Source of the DNA: CAZWSX01 sp964636985
Lineage (GTDB): Bacteria > Planctomycetota > Planctomycetia > Pirellulales > Pirellulaceae
NCBI GenBank assembly: GCA_964636985.1
Contig: CAZWSX010000014.1
Coordinates: 122,504 to 186,503, forward strand
Length of the DNA: 64,000 nucleotides
Direction of reading: 5' to 3'
Part shown: one piece after another, positions 8,872 through 18,291 of the stretch
Numbering within the stretch: the stretch's first letter is position 1
Layout of the letters: each line of letters starts with the position of its first letter
Translations under genes and position numbers: made by a program
The notes under the pieces: generated by a model
Databases searched by the model: none
What the model was told of the DNA's origin: nothing
The model's input: the letters and a program-made list of their open reading frames with translations, nothing else

Positions 8872-9480
8872 TTACTTCTTGTAGCGCCCTTCGCTATTGA
8901 TGCGGGCAAAGACATCGTTCAGCACCCAATGGAACAGGCACAGGTGGATGCTCTCGACCATCCCCATGTCGTCGAGTGCGACATGCAGGCCGTCTTGTTG
9001 CATCGATTTCAGTTTGCCACCGCCGTAGCCGGTGAGGCCGAATGTCTTGAGTCCGTGACGGTTGGCCCAATCGACGGCGTTGAGAATGTTCGGGCTGTTG
9101 CCCGAACCGCTGATCGCGACCAGCACGTCGCCAGGCTGGCCGTAATTCATCAGTTGCTGGACGAAGATCTGGTCGTAAGCAACGTCGTTCCCGACCGCCA
9201 TCAACCAGCCGGCGTTGTCGGTGAGGCTGAGGACCTTAAGCCGCTTCTTCGATTCGTCGCGCAGGTCTTCCGAACGGAGCGTGCTCTTGCCCAGGTCTTC
9301 GGCCATGTGCGAGGCGGTCGTTCCGGAGCCGCCGTTGCCGATGATGTAAACGAACTTGCCGTTCTGCCAGGCTTCGTATGTTCGGTCGGCCCAGCGAATG
9401 AGGGCCGCCTGATCGGTCTTGGCGACTTCGTCTTTGAGGCGTTGGAGATAGGCGGGAGCGTCGAGCGTGGCACCGAGCAT
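8872..9480 (-). CDS. SIS-domain phosphosugar isomerase (GmhA-like)
   Basis: A 202-residue single SIS domain, the size of sedoheptulose-7-phosphate isomerase. YIIGNGGSGTTASHMAEDLG is the sugar-phosphate loop, and AISGSGNSPNILNAVDWA is the second SIS motif. ESIHLCLFHWVLNDV near the C-terminus fits the GmhA active-site helix. GmhA makes heptose phosphate for LPS cores. The neighbouring ROK kinase might act on the same sugar. Assignment as GmhA itself rather than another SIS isomerase is inference. Confidence 0.85.
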   Translation of the reverse strand: MLGATLDAPAYLQRLKDEVAKTDQAALIRWADRTYEAWQNGKFVYIIGNGGSGTTASHMAEDLGKSTLRSEDLRDESKKRLKVLSLTDNAGWLMAVGNDVAYDQIFVQQLMNYGQPGDVLVAISGSGNSPNILNAVDWANRHGLKTFGLTGYGGGKLKSMQQDGLHVALDDMGMVESIHLCLFHWVLNDVFARINSEGRYKK

Positions 9481-9548
9481 GTCAAACCTGATTGGAAAGA
9501 GGAAGGGTTCTGCGGGAAGTATTTCGGCAGTGAGGTGGGATGGATGGG

Positions 9549-10997
9549 CTACGCTTCTTTCGCCCAGTGTTGTTCACGGGGCCAGTATAGAAGTGTAGTC
9601 AATCCCATCATGACCGCCGTGACGGCGAAAATGCGGCTGGGGGGCAAGCCCAGCGACGCAAAACTATTTACCAAAACTTGGTACAAGGCGCCCCCCACAA
9701 GGATGCCAATCCAGTTCATTAGATTTTGCGTTGCGATCATCCGACCTTTCAAGGCGGGCGGGGGCTTCATTTGCAGATAAACCTGAACCGGCACAGCGAA
9801 CATCCCGGTGAAGATGCCGAGAAAATTCAACACGACAAAGCTTTGCCCGTACGAAAAAAGACTACCGGAATAAGAACCGGGCAGCGCCATCAAGGCAAGC
9901 GTAGCCGCCATGCCGCCGACGCCAACTCGCAGCACGCCGGTGTGGAATCGACCTTTCGAAATCATGCCTGCGAGCAGGCTGCCGGCGGCAATGCCGATGC
10001 TCAGCGTGGCGACAAGCAAACTGGTGTAGCGATCGCCGACCTTAAGTTGCTCCTTACCGAAGCTGTTGACCGTCATCTGCACGACGGCCGCCGCATGCCA
10101 GAAAAGAGTCGATGCCCAGACGGTGGCGTGCAAATCGAAATCGCTCTTGAGCAGCTTCCACATCTCGCCGGGGATTGCCAGCATCGAGATCTCGAACTTG
10201 AGATCGGGGTCGACCGGCGGCGTCGAGCGCACGAGCGACGCCGTGTATACGCCGGCGACGGCGATGCCAACACAAACCAAGCCCACCACCCACAATCGGT
10301 CGGGAACAAATTCCACCAGCGTGCCGGCTAGGGCGCTGCCTAGGATGATCGCGAGAAACGTCGACATGATAATCACGCCGTTGATCGCCGGCAGATCGCG
10401 CTCGCGGAAGAGTTCCGGCAAGATGCCGTATTTACCTGGCCCAAAGAACGCGCTGTGCGAACCCATCGCGAACAGGAGCACCGCGAACATCGTGAATGTG
10501 GAATACGACAAGTGAAAGCGCGCTAGTGCTAAGAAAGCCAGGCAGCCCACCGCCATAATGAGAACTTCGGCGACTTTGCACAGAAAGATCACGCGCCGCT
10601 TGCCGTAGCGGTCCGAGAGATACCCTGCATATCCCGAGAAGAGGACAAATGGGGCGGCGAAGATCACGGTCCCCATCCCCTGCAAATCGACCTTCTCGAG
10701 CCGCCCCAGCATCCCTTCCATGGCCGGGTCGTAACTCCAGTACGCGGGGACGGCAACGAACAACAGAAGCAGCGTCTGCTTGAAGACGTTATCGTTGAAC
10801 GCGCCCAAGAACTGCGTGAACGTCATGCCCCAAAACGAACGGTCGCGGAACCACGCCACTGGCGGTTGTGGGACGCCGGCGCCGACCAGGTCTTGTTCAT
10901 CGTCAGGCTTCGCCGGAAGCTGCGATGGTTCGTACGGATTGGATTCGCCGGGAGAGTCGTTCAAGTTGCGATAGCTCGCCAAATTGGGGACCAGCAC
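9549..10997 (-). CDS. MFS transporter, LplT-like
   Basis: A 482-residue inner-membrane protein with about 12 hydrophobic segments. The pattern FWGMTFTQFLGAFNDNVFKQ and the loop SDRYGKRRVIF resemble the lysophospholipid transporter LplT and its relatives, which feed acyltransferases. No acyltransferase domain is fused here. The first 45 residues are soluble and carry the short motif SNPYEPSQLP seen in other membrane proteins of this window. It is first in a minus-strand run with the SIS isomerase (68 bp) and ROK kinase. Substrate uncertain. Confidence 0.85.
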   Translation of the reverse strand: MLVPNLASYRNLNDSPGESNPYEPSQLPAKPDDEQDLVGAGVPQPPVAWFRDRSFWGMTFTQFLGAFNDNVFKQTLLLLFVAVPAYWSYDPAMEGMLGRLEKVDLQGMGTVIFAAPFVLFSGYAGYLSDRYGKRRVIFLCKVAEVLIMAVGCLAFLALARFHLSYSTFTMFAVLLFAMGSHSAFFGPGKYGILPELFRERDLPAINGVIIMSTFLAIILGSALAGTLVEFVPDRLWVVGLVCVGIAVAGVYTASLVRSTPPVDPDLKFEISMLAIPGEMWKLLKSDFDLHATVWASTLFWHAAAVVQMTVNSFGKEQLKVGDRYTSLLVATLSIGIAAGSLLAGMISKGRFHTGVLRVGVGGMAATLALMALPGSYSGSLFSYGQSFVVLNFLGIFTGMFAVPVQVYLQMKPPPALKGRMIATQNLMNWIGILVGGALYQVLVNSFASLGLPPSRIFAVTAVMMGLTTLLYWPREQHWAKEA

Positions 10998-11036
10998 AGT
11001 GAGCGGAGCGCCCCAAGTATAGCGTGATCACAAGCG

Positions 11037-11600
11037 CTATTGGCTGGCAGCCGTGGACGGGCCCGTAGATGCACGCGGTTCGAAGCGAGTGACCTTCCAC
11101 GAGATCTCGCGCGACGATCCCCATTCAATACGGCGATATCTTTTGGGGTAACCGTATTTCGGATCGAACTCGACTCTCACCGTCAGCTGCAGCGTGCTCG
11201 CATCGGCTTTGTGCACAAGATGCTTTTCGACGTTTTGCCAATCGGAATCGATCGTCCCGAACATGCCAGGGACGCTCCACGTCTCGAAGGTTCGACGATT
11301 CGTGAGCGGGGCGCCGTTGCGCTCGGCCGTTTCGGCGTGTCCGTCGCGAACCGCGACATCGTATTTCTCGAGTCGTCCGCCATTGATCACTTCGATCGAG
11401 ATGTCGTAATCCTTGAGGGCCGCCTCGCGCCAGTGCCGTCGCGCAGCAGTGAAGGCCTCCCCCGTAATCTCAGGCGTTGGATCGCCAAAGCGGGTTCGAA
11501 CTAGCAGAATCAGCGACACGAGGGAGCCAGCGGCCGCGAACAGAAGGAACCAGCGGCCCCACGTCGGGCGCGGTTTCGCTTCGGAAACCGTGCTTTCCAT
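11037..11600 (-). CDS. DUF6174-like single-pass membrane protein
   Basis: A 187-residue protein. A membrane anchor (WFLLFAAAGSLVSLILLV) at residues 16-33 is followed by an extracytoplasmic domain with the pattern W-x-x-x-A-x-x-DYDISIEV, a DG-containing strand, and FDPKYGYPKRYRRIEW, which is the layout of DUF6174 proteins. Function unknown. The ATG at 11600 places the anchor near the N-terminus. It is 39 bp upstream of the MFS gene on the same strand. Confidence 0.7.
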   Translation of the reverse strand: MESTVSEAKPRPTWGRWFLLFAAAGSLVSLILLVRTRFGDPTPEITGEAFTAARRHWREAALKDYDISIEVINGGRLEKYDVAVRDGHAETAERNGAPLTNRRTFETWSVPGMFGTIDSDWQNVEKHLVHKADASTLQLTVRVEFDPKYGYPKRYRRIEWGSSREISWKVTRFEPRASTGPSTAASQ

Positions 11601-11841
11601 AAACAAAGTTCCCGAAAACCAACCAGGTGGTGAAATCGCGGCCCTCGAAGACTTGCTCCCGAAAGCCGCACCGGGGTCCATTACCCCTTCGACAATGCTG
11701 ACGCGAAATCCCTTGTGAAAACGGCGATCACGCGATCTTTACGAAGCTATTTTAACTCACTCGCCAACCTTCCACGCGTCCACTACAACCATAGCTGCCC
11801 GGCGGGTAACTGAATCGATCAATGGCAAGGCGAGCGTCATC

Positions 11842-13284
11842 ATGGAAACCTTTGAACCGATCCTGACCCGTGCTCGAACTAAAATCGTCGCCACCGTTGG
11901 CCCGGCTTGTAGCAGCCCGGAAAAGTTGCGAGAGCTGATTCGAGCAGGCGTGTCGGTCTTTCGGCTTAATACTGCGCACGGGTCGGCGGAAGATCGCAAA
12001 ATCATCCTGGAAGCAGTCCGCGATGCCAGCCAGGAACTGGGTGCTACGGTCGGCATCCTGGTCGACCTGGCGGGACCCAAAATTCGCTTGGGAACTCTCT
12101 TTCAAGATCCCACCGAGTTTGAGGCTAACACCGAATTCACATTCATTCGCGGCACCAAATCAAGCGACCTGCACGAACTGGTTAGCAATTATCCGCCGCT
12201 CATCGACGAGCTTTCCGTAGGCGACAGCGTCATGCTGGCCGACGGAACCGTCAGCATGGTGGTCACCGAAAAGTCCGAGAACAAGGCGGTCTGCAAAGTC
12301 CTACAAGGGGGGCCCGTTCGCAGCCGCCAAGGGATTAACTTGCCGGGCGTGACGTTGAGCGTTCCTTCGATGACCGAAGCCGATATCGCCAACGCCGCCT
12401 GGGCGGCCGAGAACCATGCCGACTTTGTCAGCTTGAGTTTCGTTCGCTCTCCCGGTGACGTCACCCATCTCAAAAAGTTGTTGCGCGAAAAAGGTTCGGC
12501 GGCCTCAGTAATCGCCAAGATCGAGAAGCGCGAGGCCCTGGTAAAGCTGGAAGAGATCGTCGAAGCGGCCGACGGCGTGATGGTGGCTCGCGGCGACTTG
12601 GGCGTCGAGATCGACGTCTCCGAAACGCCCGTCGCCCAAAAGCGAATCGTGGACGTATGCAGAAATGCGCAAAAGCCCGTGATTGTCGCGACCCAGATGC
12701 TCGATTCGATGCATCACAATCGCCGTCCAACGCGGGCCGAGGTTTCCGACGTGGCCAATGCGATTCTCGACGGCGCGGATGCCTGCATGCTGTCCGGCGA
12801 GACCGCCATTGGTCAGTATCCCAAGGAAGCCGTCGAGATGATGAATCGCATCATGCTCAAGACGGAGGTCCTGTTTAAGACGCATCCGCAACTATCGCCC
12901 GACCAACCGATCCAGGACGCCCACCCGGCGACCGTGGCAGTGGTAAAAGGGAGCGCGACCATCGCTCACACGCTGAATGCGAAGCTGATCGTGGTGGCAA
13001 CCCGAACCAGCGGCACCGCTCGCTTGCGCTCGAAGCAGCGCGACAGCATTCCGACGATCGGCGTAAGCGACTCGCCCGCCATCTTGCGGCGGATGACGTT
13101 GTACTGGGGCATTTATCCTCTACCGGGTGCACCGGTCACGGATGGCCCGCAGCTGCGAAAGTTCGTCGAAGATTGGGCGCGGCCGCGCAAAATCGTCACC
13201 GTCGGCGACCGGCTCGTGTTCGTCACAGGAACGAACTTTTATCCGTTCGCGTTCAATTTGTTGGTGATCCACGAAGTGGGCTAA
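11842..13284 (+). CDS. pyk: Pyruvate kinase
   Basis: Converts phosphoenolpyruvate and ADP to pyruvate and ATP, the last step of glycolysis. The 480-residue product has TRARTKIVATVGPACSS at the N-terminus, RLNTAHG (usually NxSHG), the catalytic lysine in VIAKIEKREAL, the metal site VMVARGDLGVEI, and MLSGETAIGQYPKEAV. The C-terminal domain is the usual allosteric one. It is a single gene with its own upstream region. The MtnB-MtnD-MtnC genes downstream are separated by a TPR gene and probably not co-regulated. Confidence 0.97.
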   Translation: METFEPILTRARTKIVATVGPACSSPEKLRELIRAGVSVFRLNTAHGSAEDRKIILEAVRDASQELGATVGILVDLAGPKIRLGTLFQDPTEFEANTEFTFIRGTKSSDLHELVSNYPPLIDELSVGDSVMLADGTVSMVVTEKSENKAVCKVLQGGPVRSRQGINLPGVTLSVPSMTEADIANAAWAAENHADFVSLSFVRSPGDVTHLKKLLREKGSAASVIAKIEKREALVKLEEIVEAADGVMVARGDLGVEIDVSETPVAQKRIVDVCRNAQKPVIVATQMLDSMHHNRRPTRAEVSDVANAILDGADACMLSGETAIGQYPKEAVEMMNRIMLKTEVLFKTHPQLSPDQPIQDAHPATVAVVKGSATIAHTLNAKLIVVATRTSGTARLRSKQRDSIPTIGVSDSPAILRRMTLYWGIYPLPGAPVTDGPQLRKFVEDWARPRKIVTVGDRLVFVTGTNFYPFAFNLLVIHEVG

Positions 13285-13404
13285 ACGCCACGGTTTCCCA
13301 AGCGGCTCCATCCAGGCCGTGGCGATAGCGATTTGCCGGCCGCTTGTGCATACTAGGGCCCACGCTCGGTAGTTCATCTTTGGTTGCGCTTGGAAGATCG
13401 TTCG

Positions 13405-14508
13405 ATGAAGACGGCATTTACTTGGGTAGCCTTGTTGGCAGTGATGTTCGTAATCGTTGGGGCTCAGTGCGCCTCGGCTCAGTCGCCCAAAGCAGCCAAG
13501 GCGAAGGCAACATCCGCCGCTCCCAAAGCTGGGACCACCGGCGCCGCGAACAAGGATGCCGAGAAGCTGCTCGGCAAGTTCATCATCGCCAGAACCGATC
13601 AGGTCCTGATCAAGACGGGCGATGAGTCGGTCGCTGTCGGCGCCGATCTCGATTACCCCGTTTCCGTTCGGCTCGTCAACGGCGACTGGCTATGGGTTCT
13701 CTCGACCAAGGGTTATGGTTGGATCAGGCGAGGCGATGTCTTTACGCCCGAGGAAGCCATCGCGGCGGCGACGCAGCATTTGAAAACCAAACCGGGCGAC
13801 TTCGATTCTCTGTGGCGCCGATCGCGCGGCTACGAAGCCTTGGGGCAACGCGACAAAGAAATCGACGACTTGACCGAGATGCTCAAGATCAAGCGCAATC
13901 CTCTTTCGCTGACGGCGCGGGCGTCGGCCTACATCGCCAAAGGCAACGTCAAAGAGGGGATGGACGATCTAACCGAAGCGTTGAACTTGGAGCCTAAGTA
14001 CGCGGTCGCTTACTTCAATCGCGGAATGGGCTATCTCAAGCTCAAAGAGTACGACAACGCCATCGAAGCGTTCAGCCTCGCTCTGGAGAACAACAACCGC
14101 CATGTTGGCGCGATGGTTCACCGCGGGCTGTCGCACGAGATGCGCGGCAACTACGCGGCTGCGGTGGCCGACTACTCCAAGGCGGTCGAAATCGACCCCA
14201 ATGGCGCTCGCGCTTACAACAATCGCGCCTGGCTGTTGGCGACTTGCCCCGTGGAGTCGATGCGCGATGTCAAATTGGCGCTTTCTGATGCGAAGACCGC
14301 CGTTCGCTTGACGGGCGGTCGCAACCGCGATTTTGCGGATACACTCGCGGCCGCTTTCGCCGCCAACGGCGACTACAAATCGGCCATCGACATCCAACAG
14401 CGGGTGATCGCCGCTACGCCGAAAGACGATCCGCTCTTGGAACTGTTGAACCTTCGCCTTAAGCAGTACCAAGAAGGCAAACCTTACCGCGAAGACCCGA
14501 CGAAATAG
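13405..14508 (+). CDS. Secreted tetratricopeptide-repeat protein
   Basis: A 367-residue protein with a Sec signal peptide (MKTAFTWVALLAVMFVIVG ending near QCASA). A short SH3-like segment with VRLVNGDWLWVLSTKGYGWI follows, then about five TPR units, such as YAVAYFNRGMGYLKLKEYDNA and NGARAYNNRAWLLATCP. TPRs bind partner proteins, and the SH3-like part may bind cell-wall or protein ligands. The start at 13405 exposes the signal peptide. The partner is unknown, and neither neighbour is clearly related. Confidence 0.85.
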   Translation: MKTAFTWVALLAVMFVIVGAQCASAQSPKAAKAKATSAAPKAGTTGAANKDAEKLLGKFIIARTDQVLIKTGDESVAVGADLDYPVSVRLVNGDWLWVLSTKGYGWIRRGDVFTPEEAIAAATQHLKTKPGDFDSLWRRSRGYEALGQRDKEIDDLTEMLKIKRNPLSLTARASAYIAKGNVKEGMDDLTEALNLEPKYAVAYFNRGMGYLKLKEYDNAIEAFSLALENNNRHVGAMVHRGLSHEMRGNYAAAVADYSKAVEIDPNGARAYNNRAWLLATCPVESMRDVKLALSDAKTAVRLTGGRNRDFADTLAAAFAANGDYKSAIDIQQRVIAATPKDDPLLELLNLRLKQYQEGKPYREDPTK

Positions 14509-14637
14509 GCCCACAGGGCCGTTGGAATTGGCGCCTCGGTGCGTGCTTTGGCGGGCCAATTCGATTAGAATTTTGGGGACTTGCCCGTAAGTTTGGCCGT
14601 CGAGTTCCAACGGGGACTCCTCTCCCCATTCACGCTG

Positions 14638-15303
14638 ATGAACGCATCTACTGAGTCTCCTCCCGCCCCTTTGTCGGAATGCGTCCAGCAGATCGACGCT
14701 CTGCGCGAATGTGGCCAGCTCTTTTGGCAACGGGGATGGTCCGTCGGGACCAGCAGTAACTATAGCGCCGTGATTTCGCGCGAGCCGCTCGAACTGGTCA
14801 TCACCGCCAGCGGCAAAGATAAAGGGCGATTGTCGCGAGCCGATTTCGTTCGCGTTGGTGCGGACGGGCGGCCCACGTCGTCTGGCATGCCTAAGTCGTC
14901 GGCCGAAACGCTGCTCCACTGCGTCGCGGCGCAGCAACCGGGCGTCGGTGCCGTGCTTCACACCCATTCGGTATGGGGAACGCTTCTTTCGGATCGCTTC
15001 TACTCGCGCGGCGGATTCGAGATCGAAGGTTACGAGATGCTCAAGGGCCTGGCGGGTGTCACCACGCACCAGCACTCGCAGTGGGTTCCGGTCTTCGACA
15101 ACACGCAAGACATTCCCGTGCTGGCCAAGCAAGTGGAAGCCGCGCTGGCCGATGCCGAGCGACCCTTGCGGCATGGATACTTGATTCGACGGCACGGGCT
15201 CTACACGTGGGGCCAAGACATCGAAGAAGCCCGCCGGCACATCGAGATTTTCGAATTTCTGTTCGAGGTGGTCGCGCGCCGTATGATGCTCAGCGCGGTC
15301 TAG
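14638..15303 (+). CDS. mtnB: Methylthioribulose-1-phosphate dehydratase
   Basis: Dehydrates 5-methylthioribulose 1-phosphate to the diketone in methionine salvage. The 221-residue class-II aldolase fold shows a zinc site in LHTHSVWGT (HxH) and the third histidine in RRHGLYTWG. TSSNYSAV near the start is the phosphate loop. ATG at 14638 gives the family's usual length. It is followed by mtnD (45 bp) and mtnC (9 bp), so these form an operon. The early salvage genes mtnA and mtnK/mtnP are not in the window. Confidence 0.95.
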   Translation: MNASTESPPAPLSECVQQIDALRECGQLFWQRGWSVGTSSNYSAVISREPLELVITASGKDKGRLSRADFVRVGADGRPTSSGMPKSSAETLLHCVAAQQPGVGAVLHTHSVWGTLLSDRFYSRGGFEIEGYEMLKGLAGVTTHQHSQWVPVFDNTQDIPVLAKQVEAALADAERPLRHGYLIRRHGLYTWGQDIEEARRHIEIFEFLFEVVARRMMLSAV

Positions 15304-15348
15304 CCTCATTCATCCATTCATAAGTCAACTTTCGCTTTGGAGTTCATC

Positions 15349-15930
15349 ATGGCTCGAATTCGCATCCAAGACGAGAATCGTTACATCTCCGACGTTGCCG
15401 AAATGACGTCGTTCCTCGAACCGTTCGGCATCTGGTACGAGAAGTGGGATGTCGAAGGACGCATCGGCCCCGATGCCACGGCCGAGGAAATCCTCACGGC
15501 TTATAAGCCGGAAGTCGATCGCTTGAAAGTTCGCGGTGGGTTCGTCACGGCCGACGTGATCAACGTGACGCCCGAGACGCCGAATCTGGACGCGATGCTG
15601 GCGAAGTTCGACAAAGAACACATCCACACCGAGGACGAAGTCCGCTTCACCGTGAAGGGACACGGCGTCTTCCACATTCATCCCGAGAATGGCCCTTGCT
15701 TCGCGATCGAGGTCGGCCCCGGCGATTTGATCAACGTCCCCAACGGAACGAAGCACTGGTTCCATCTCTGCAACGATCGAACCATTCGCTGCATTCGCTT
15801 GTTCCAGGATACGACCGGTTGGGCGCCGCATTACGTCGATTCGCCCGTCCACTCGCGCTACGAGCAAGTTTGCTTCGGCCCCTCGTTCGTGAAGACCGTT
15901 CCCGGGGCGAACAGCGCGGTCAAGATTTAG
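15349..15930 (+). CDS. mtnD: Acireductone dioxygenase
   Basis: Oxidises the acireductone of methionine salvage to the ketoacid precursor of methionine plus formate (iron form) or to other products (nickel form). The 193-residue cupin shows the metal ligands in HIHTEDEVRF (two His and one Glu) and the fourth ligand His in NGTKHWF. It lies between mtnB and mtnC, matching pathway order. Which metal it uses cannot be read from the sequence. Confidence 0.96.
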   Translation: MARIRIQDENRYISDVAEMTSFLEPFGIWYEKWDVEGRIGPDATAEEILTAYKPEVDRLKVRGGFVTADVINVTPETPNLDAMLAKFDKEHIHTEDEVRFTVKGHGVFHIHPENGPCFAIEVGPGDLINVPNGTKHWFHLCNDRTIRCIRLFQDTTGWAPHYVDSPVHSRYEQVCFGPSFVKTVPGANSAVKI

Positions 15931-15939
15931 GCCACCTCC

Positions 15940-16710
15940 ATGTCCGAGGGCGCGATGTCCGACAAGCGGATGGCAGTTCGCGGTGTGTTGCTCGACATCG
16001 AAGGGACGACCTCCAGCGTTCGTTTTGTGTACGACGAGATGTTTCCTTTCGCACGAAGGGAAACACCCGCTTACTTGGCGAAGCATTGGGGCCTGCCGGT
16101 GCTGCGCGATACGCTCGAAAAAATGGCCGTCGATGCCGGGCAAGCAAACTGGGCTGCATGGACCGCGTCGGCCGGTGCAAACGACACCACATCGCAGCAA
16201 AAGCTGGTCGTCGATGAAGTCCACCGTTTGATGGATCGCGATGCCAAGACCACAGGCCTGAAAGCACTGCAAGGACTCGTGTGGGAAGCAGGCTTCCAGT
16301 CAGGAGCCCTGCGTTCCCACATGTACGACGACGTCGTTCCAGCTATCAAACTCTGGCAGGCGATGGACCTGGATGTGCGGATCTATTCCTCGGGCAGCGT
16401 GCACGCGCAGAAGTTGTTCTTTGCCAACACGCAAGCCGGGAGTTTGCTCGAGTACTTCGGCGGGCACTACGACACGACCGTCGGTGGTAAACGCGAATCA
16501 GAAAGCTACCGTCGAATCGCGGCAGAATTCGACTTGCCAACCAGCGAGATCGTTTTTCTCAGCGATATCGTAGCCGAACTCGATGCCGCGCGGACGGCTG
16601 GAATGCACACTTGCTTGTGTCTTCGCCCCGAGAACGCGCCTGTGGCAGATCGGCATGGGCATGTCGCGATCCAGTCGTTCGAGGAACTCGACCTGGTGCG
16701 TCCTCGCTGA
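15940..16710 (+). CDS. mtnC: Enolase-phosphatase E1
   Basis: A bifunctional HAD-superfamily enzyme that enolises and dephosphorylates the diketone, the step between MtnB and MtnD. In 256 residues it shows the nucleophile motif LLDIEGTTSSVRFVYDEMFP, the middle motif IYSSGSVHAQKLFF, and the C-terminal FLSDIVAELDAARTAGM acid pair. The ATG at 15940 is used; one at 15955 is possible. It starts 9 bp after mtnD, so translation is probably coupled. Confidence 0.96.
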   Translation: MSEGAMSDKRMAVRGVLLDIEGTTSSVRFVYDEMFPFARRETPAYLAKHWGLPVLRDTLEKMAVDAGQANWAAWTASAGANDTTSQQKLVVDEVHRLMDRDAKTTGLKALQGLVWEAGFQSGALRSHMYDDVVPAIKLWQAMDLDVRIYSSGSVHAQKLFFANTQAGSLLEYFGGHYDTTVGGKRESESYRRIAAEFDLPTSEIVFLSDIVAELDAARTAGMHTCLCLRPENAPVADRHGHVAIQSFEELDLVRPR

Positions 16711-17031
16711 TCGAACGCTTGGATTGCCTTCTGTGCGCGCTGCACTTTGTAATTTCTTCAAAGCGCGGCAACTTGCCGGATGACGGCCCTGCGCTAGTAT
16801 CCACTGTGCTCGAATCGCGAACGCACATTGTGAACTTAGGCGCGAACCGCACGTAGGACCAACGTCATCTCATCTTTTGACGGCTTCACGACGAAGCCTC
16901 ACGCCATCGGTGCTTGCTAACGCATGAATCGCTGGCGTGCGACCCGTTCTCGGGTCCGCAAGAAGCGCTCGACTCGGCCCGCGACCAAACTTGTCGCAGC
17001 CACGACGATCAAAATCGTCAGGAGCCTTCCG
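16711..17031. other. Intergenic region with predicted promoter
   Basis: About 320 bp after mtnC. An in-frame ATG at 16924 would add 36 very basic residues to the next gene, but these would bury its signal peptide. The region holds the promoter-like pair at 16773-16800 and nothing else I can name. Confidence 0.4.
16773..16800 (+). promoter_or_regulatory. Sigma-70-like promoter
   Basis: TTGCCG at 16773-16778 and TAGTAT at 16795-16800 are separated by 16 bp. They precede the secreted protein at 17032 by about 230 bp. This is a match by eye only. Confidence 0.3.
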
Positions 17032-18123
17032 ATGCTAATCAAAAAACCTTATCGCTTGTTCGTCGCTTCCCTGGTGTTCATCTTGGGGAGCATGACCATG
17101 CCGCTGCTGGCGCAAGAGACGCGGGTCCAGTTCGACGTGGCGCCCACGGCCGAGGCGTTCCAGGTCCGCACCGCCAATCGCACGCCGCTTGATATCGATA
17201 CCGAATCCGATTCGATGCCGCGCCTCACCAAGTTGGTGACGATGCGTTTCGAGATTTCGTCGTTCGTCCGCGATCACGATGGCGAAGAACCACTCGAGTA
17301 CATCTACACGATCGAGAGCCCTTCGCTGCAGTTCCGCGTGGTCGATTACCTTCCGAAGACTTCGATGGAATCGCGCTACGCGGGGAACGTCTCGTACGAA
17401 GAGCAACGCGACCGCCGCATCGGCGTGCACGCCGACGCCACCGGTTTCTACAAGTACGTGACGGGAGCATCCGCCACCGCGTCTTTCGACGATTCGAAGC
17501 AATCGCGCGTCCGCTACGATATGCTCCCGCCGATGGAATTGATCGCCGCCAGCGGAACCATCCAGCGCGGGTCGGGTGTCTACTTCAAGCTCCGCTCGAC
17601 CCCGCGCGAAACGCTGGAAGGAGCACGCGATTTTTGGATTACCGCGCAAGTTCCTGGCAACTGGCGCGGCGATATCTTGCGGATTCGCTGCGAGGCCCGC
17701 GGCTACGACAGCCGCTTGTTGGGAGACGAGGAACGGCCGTTGGTCGGACGCGGCGAGTTCCTGGTTGCCGCCCACTTGGAAGGCGATGGCGAGGCCTACG
17801 AAGCCGCCGGCCAGTTGGTCGAAGCCGAGCGTGCCCTTCGTCGCACGGTGGCTGCCCGGCAGCGTGAGATCGATCGTCAATCGATGCCGAGCCTGGTGTA
17901 CCGCGCCGGGTTCAAGGCCCCCAAGATTCCAGAGTCGTGGCTGCGAGACGCCATGTTCGGCCAGGCTCGCGCCGACGTGACCGACCGCCTGCCGGCCGAC
18001 GTGCAAAACGCCCTTGCCACTTACACCCGCCAGCGATCGCGACTGCATGTGCTCAATGGCACGGCGTCTCCCAGCCGTTACGCGAACCAGGCTCGCGAAC
18101 GATCGATCGAACCCATCCGCTAG
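17032..18123 (+). CDS. Secreted protein of unknown function
   Basis: A 363-residue protein. An N-terminal signal peptide (FVASLVFILGSMTMPLLAQ) is preceded by AGGAGC about 10 bp before the ATG at 17032. The rest is mostly beta-rich and polar. A segment near residues 250-275, rich in Ala, Glu and Arg (AGQLVEAERALRRTVAARQ), is probably helical. No domain is recognised. It may act in the periplasm or cell envelope. The next gene is RbfA-like, 168 bp downstream; I see no functional link. Confidence 0.7.
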   Translation: MLIKKPYRLFVASLVFILGSMTMPLLAQETRVQFDVAPTAEAFQVRTANRTPLDIDTESDSMPRLTKLVTMRFEISSFVRDHDGEEPLEYIYTIESPSLQFRVVDYLPKTSMESRYAGNVSYEEQRDRRIGVHADATGFYKYVTGASATASFDDSKQSRVRYDMLPPMELIAASGTIQRGSGVYFKLRSTPRETLEGARDFWITAQVPGNWRGDILRIRCEARGYDSRLLGDEERPLVGRGEFLVAAHLEGDGEAYEAAGQLVEAERALRRTVAARQREIDRQSMPSLVYRAGFKAPKIPESWLRDAMFGQARADVTDRLPADVQNALATYTRQRSRLHVLNGTASPSRYANQARERSIEPIR

Positions 18124-18291
18124 TGGCGCTGGTCCCCTTGCGGTTTGCCCCGCGCGAACCTTTCGGCGGGACAGGCCTTCCCTAGAACATGGTAGTCTTC
18201 GAATAATAGATCCGGGGCAGCGAGAAACTGTGGTGGATGATCCGTCCTCTCGGGACGGTTCATCGGGTCTATGCCGTTTGCAGGGAAAATC

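Noticed and set aside
13969..15309. A 446-codon minus-strand open frame
   Set aside because: It is antisense across the TPR and mtnB genes, whose products have clear motifs.
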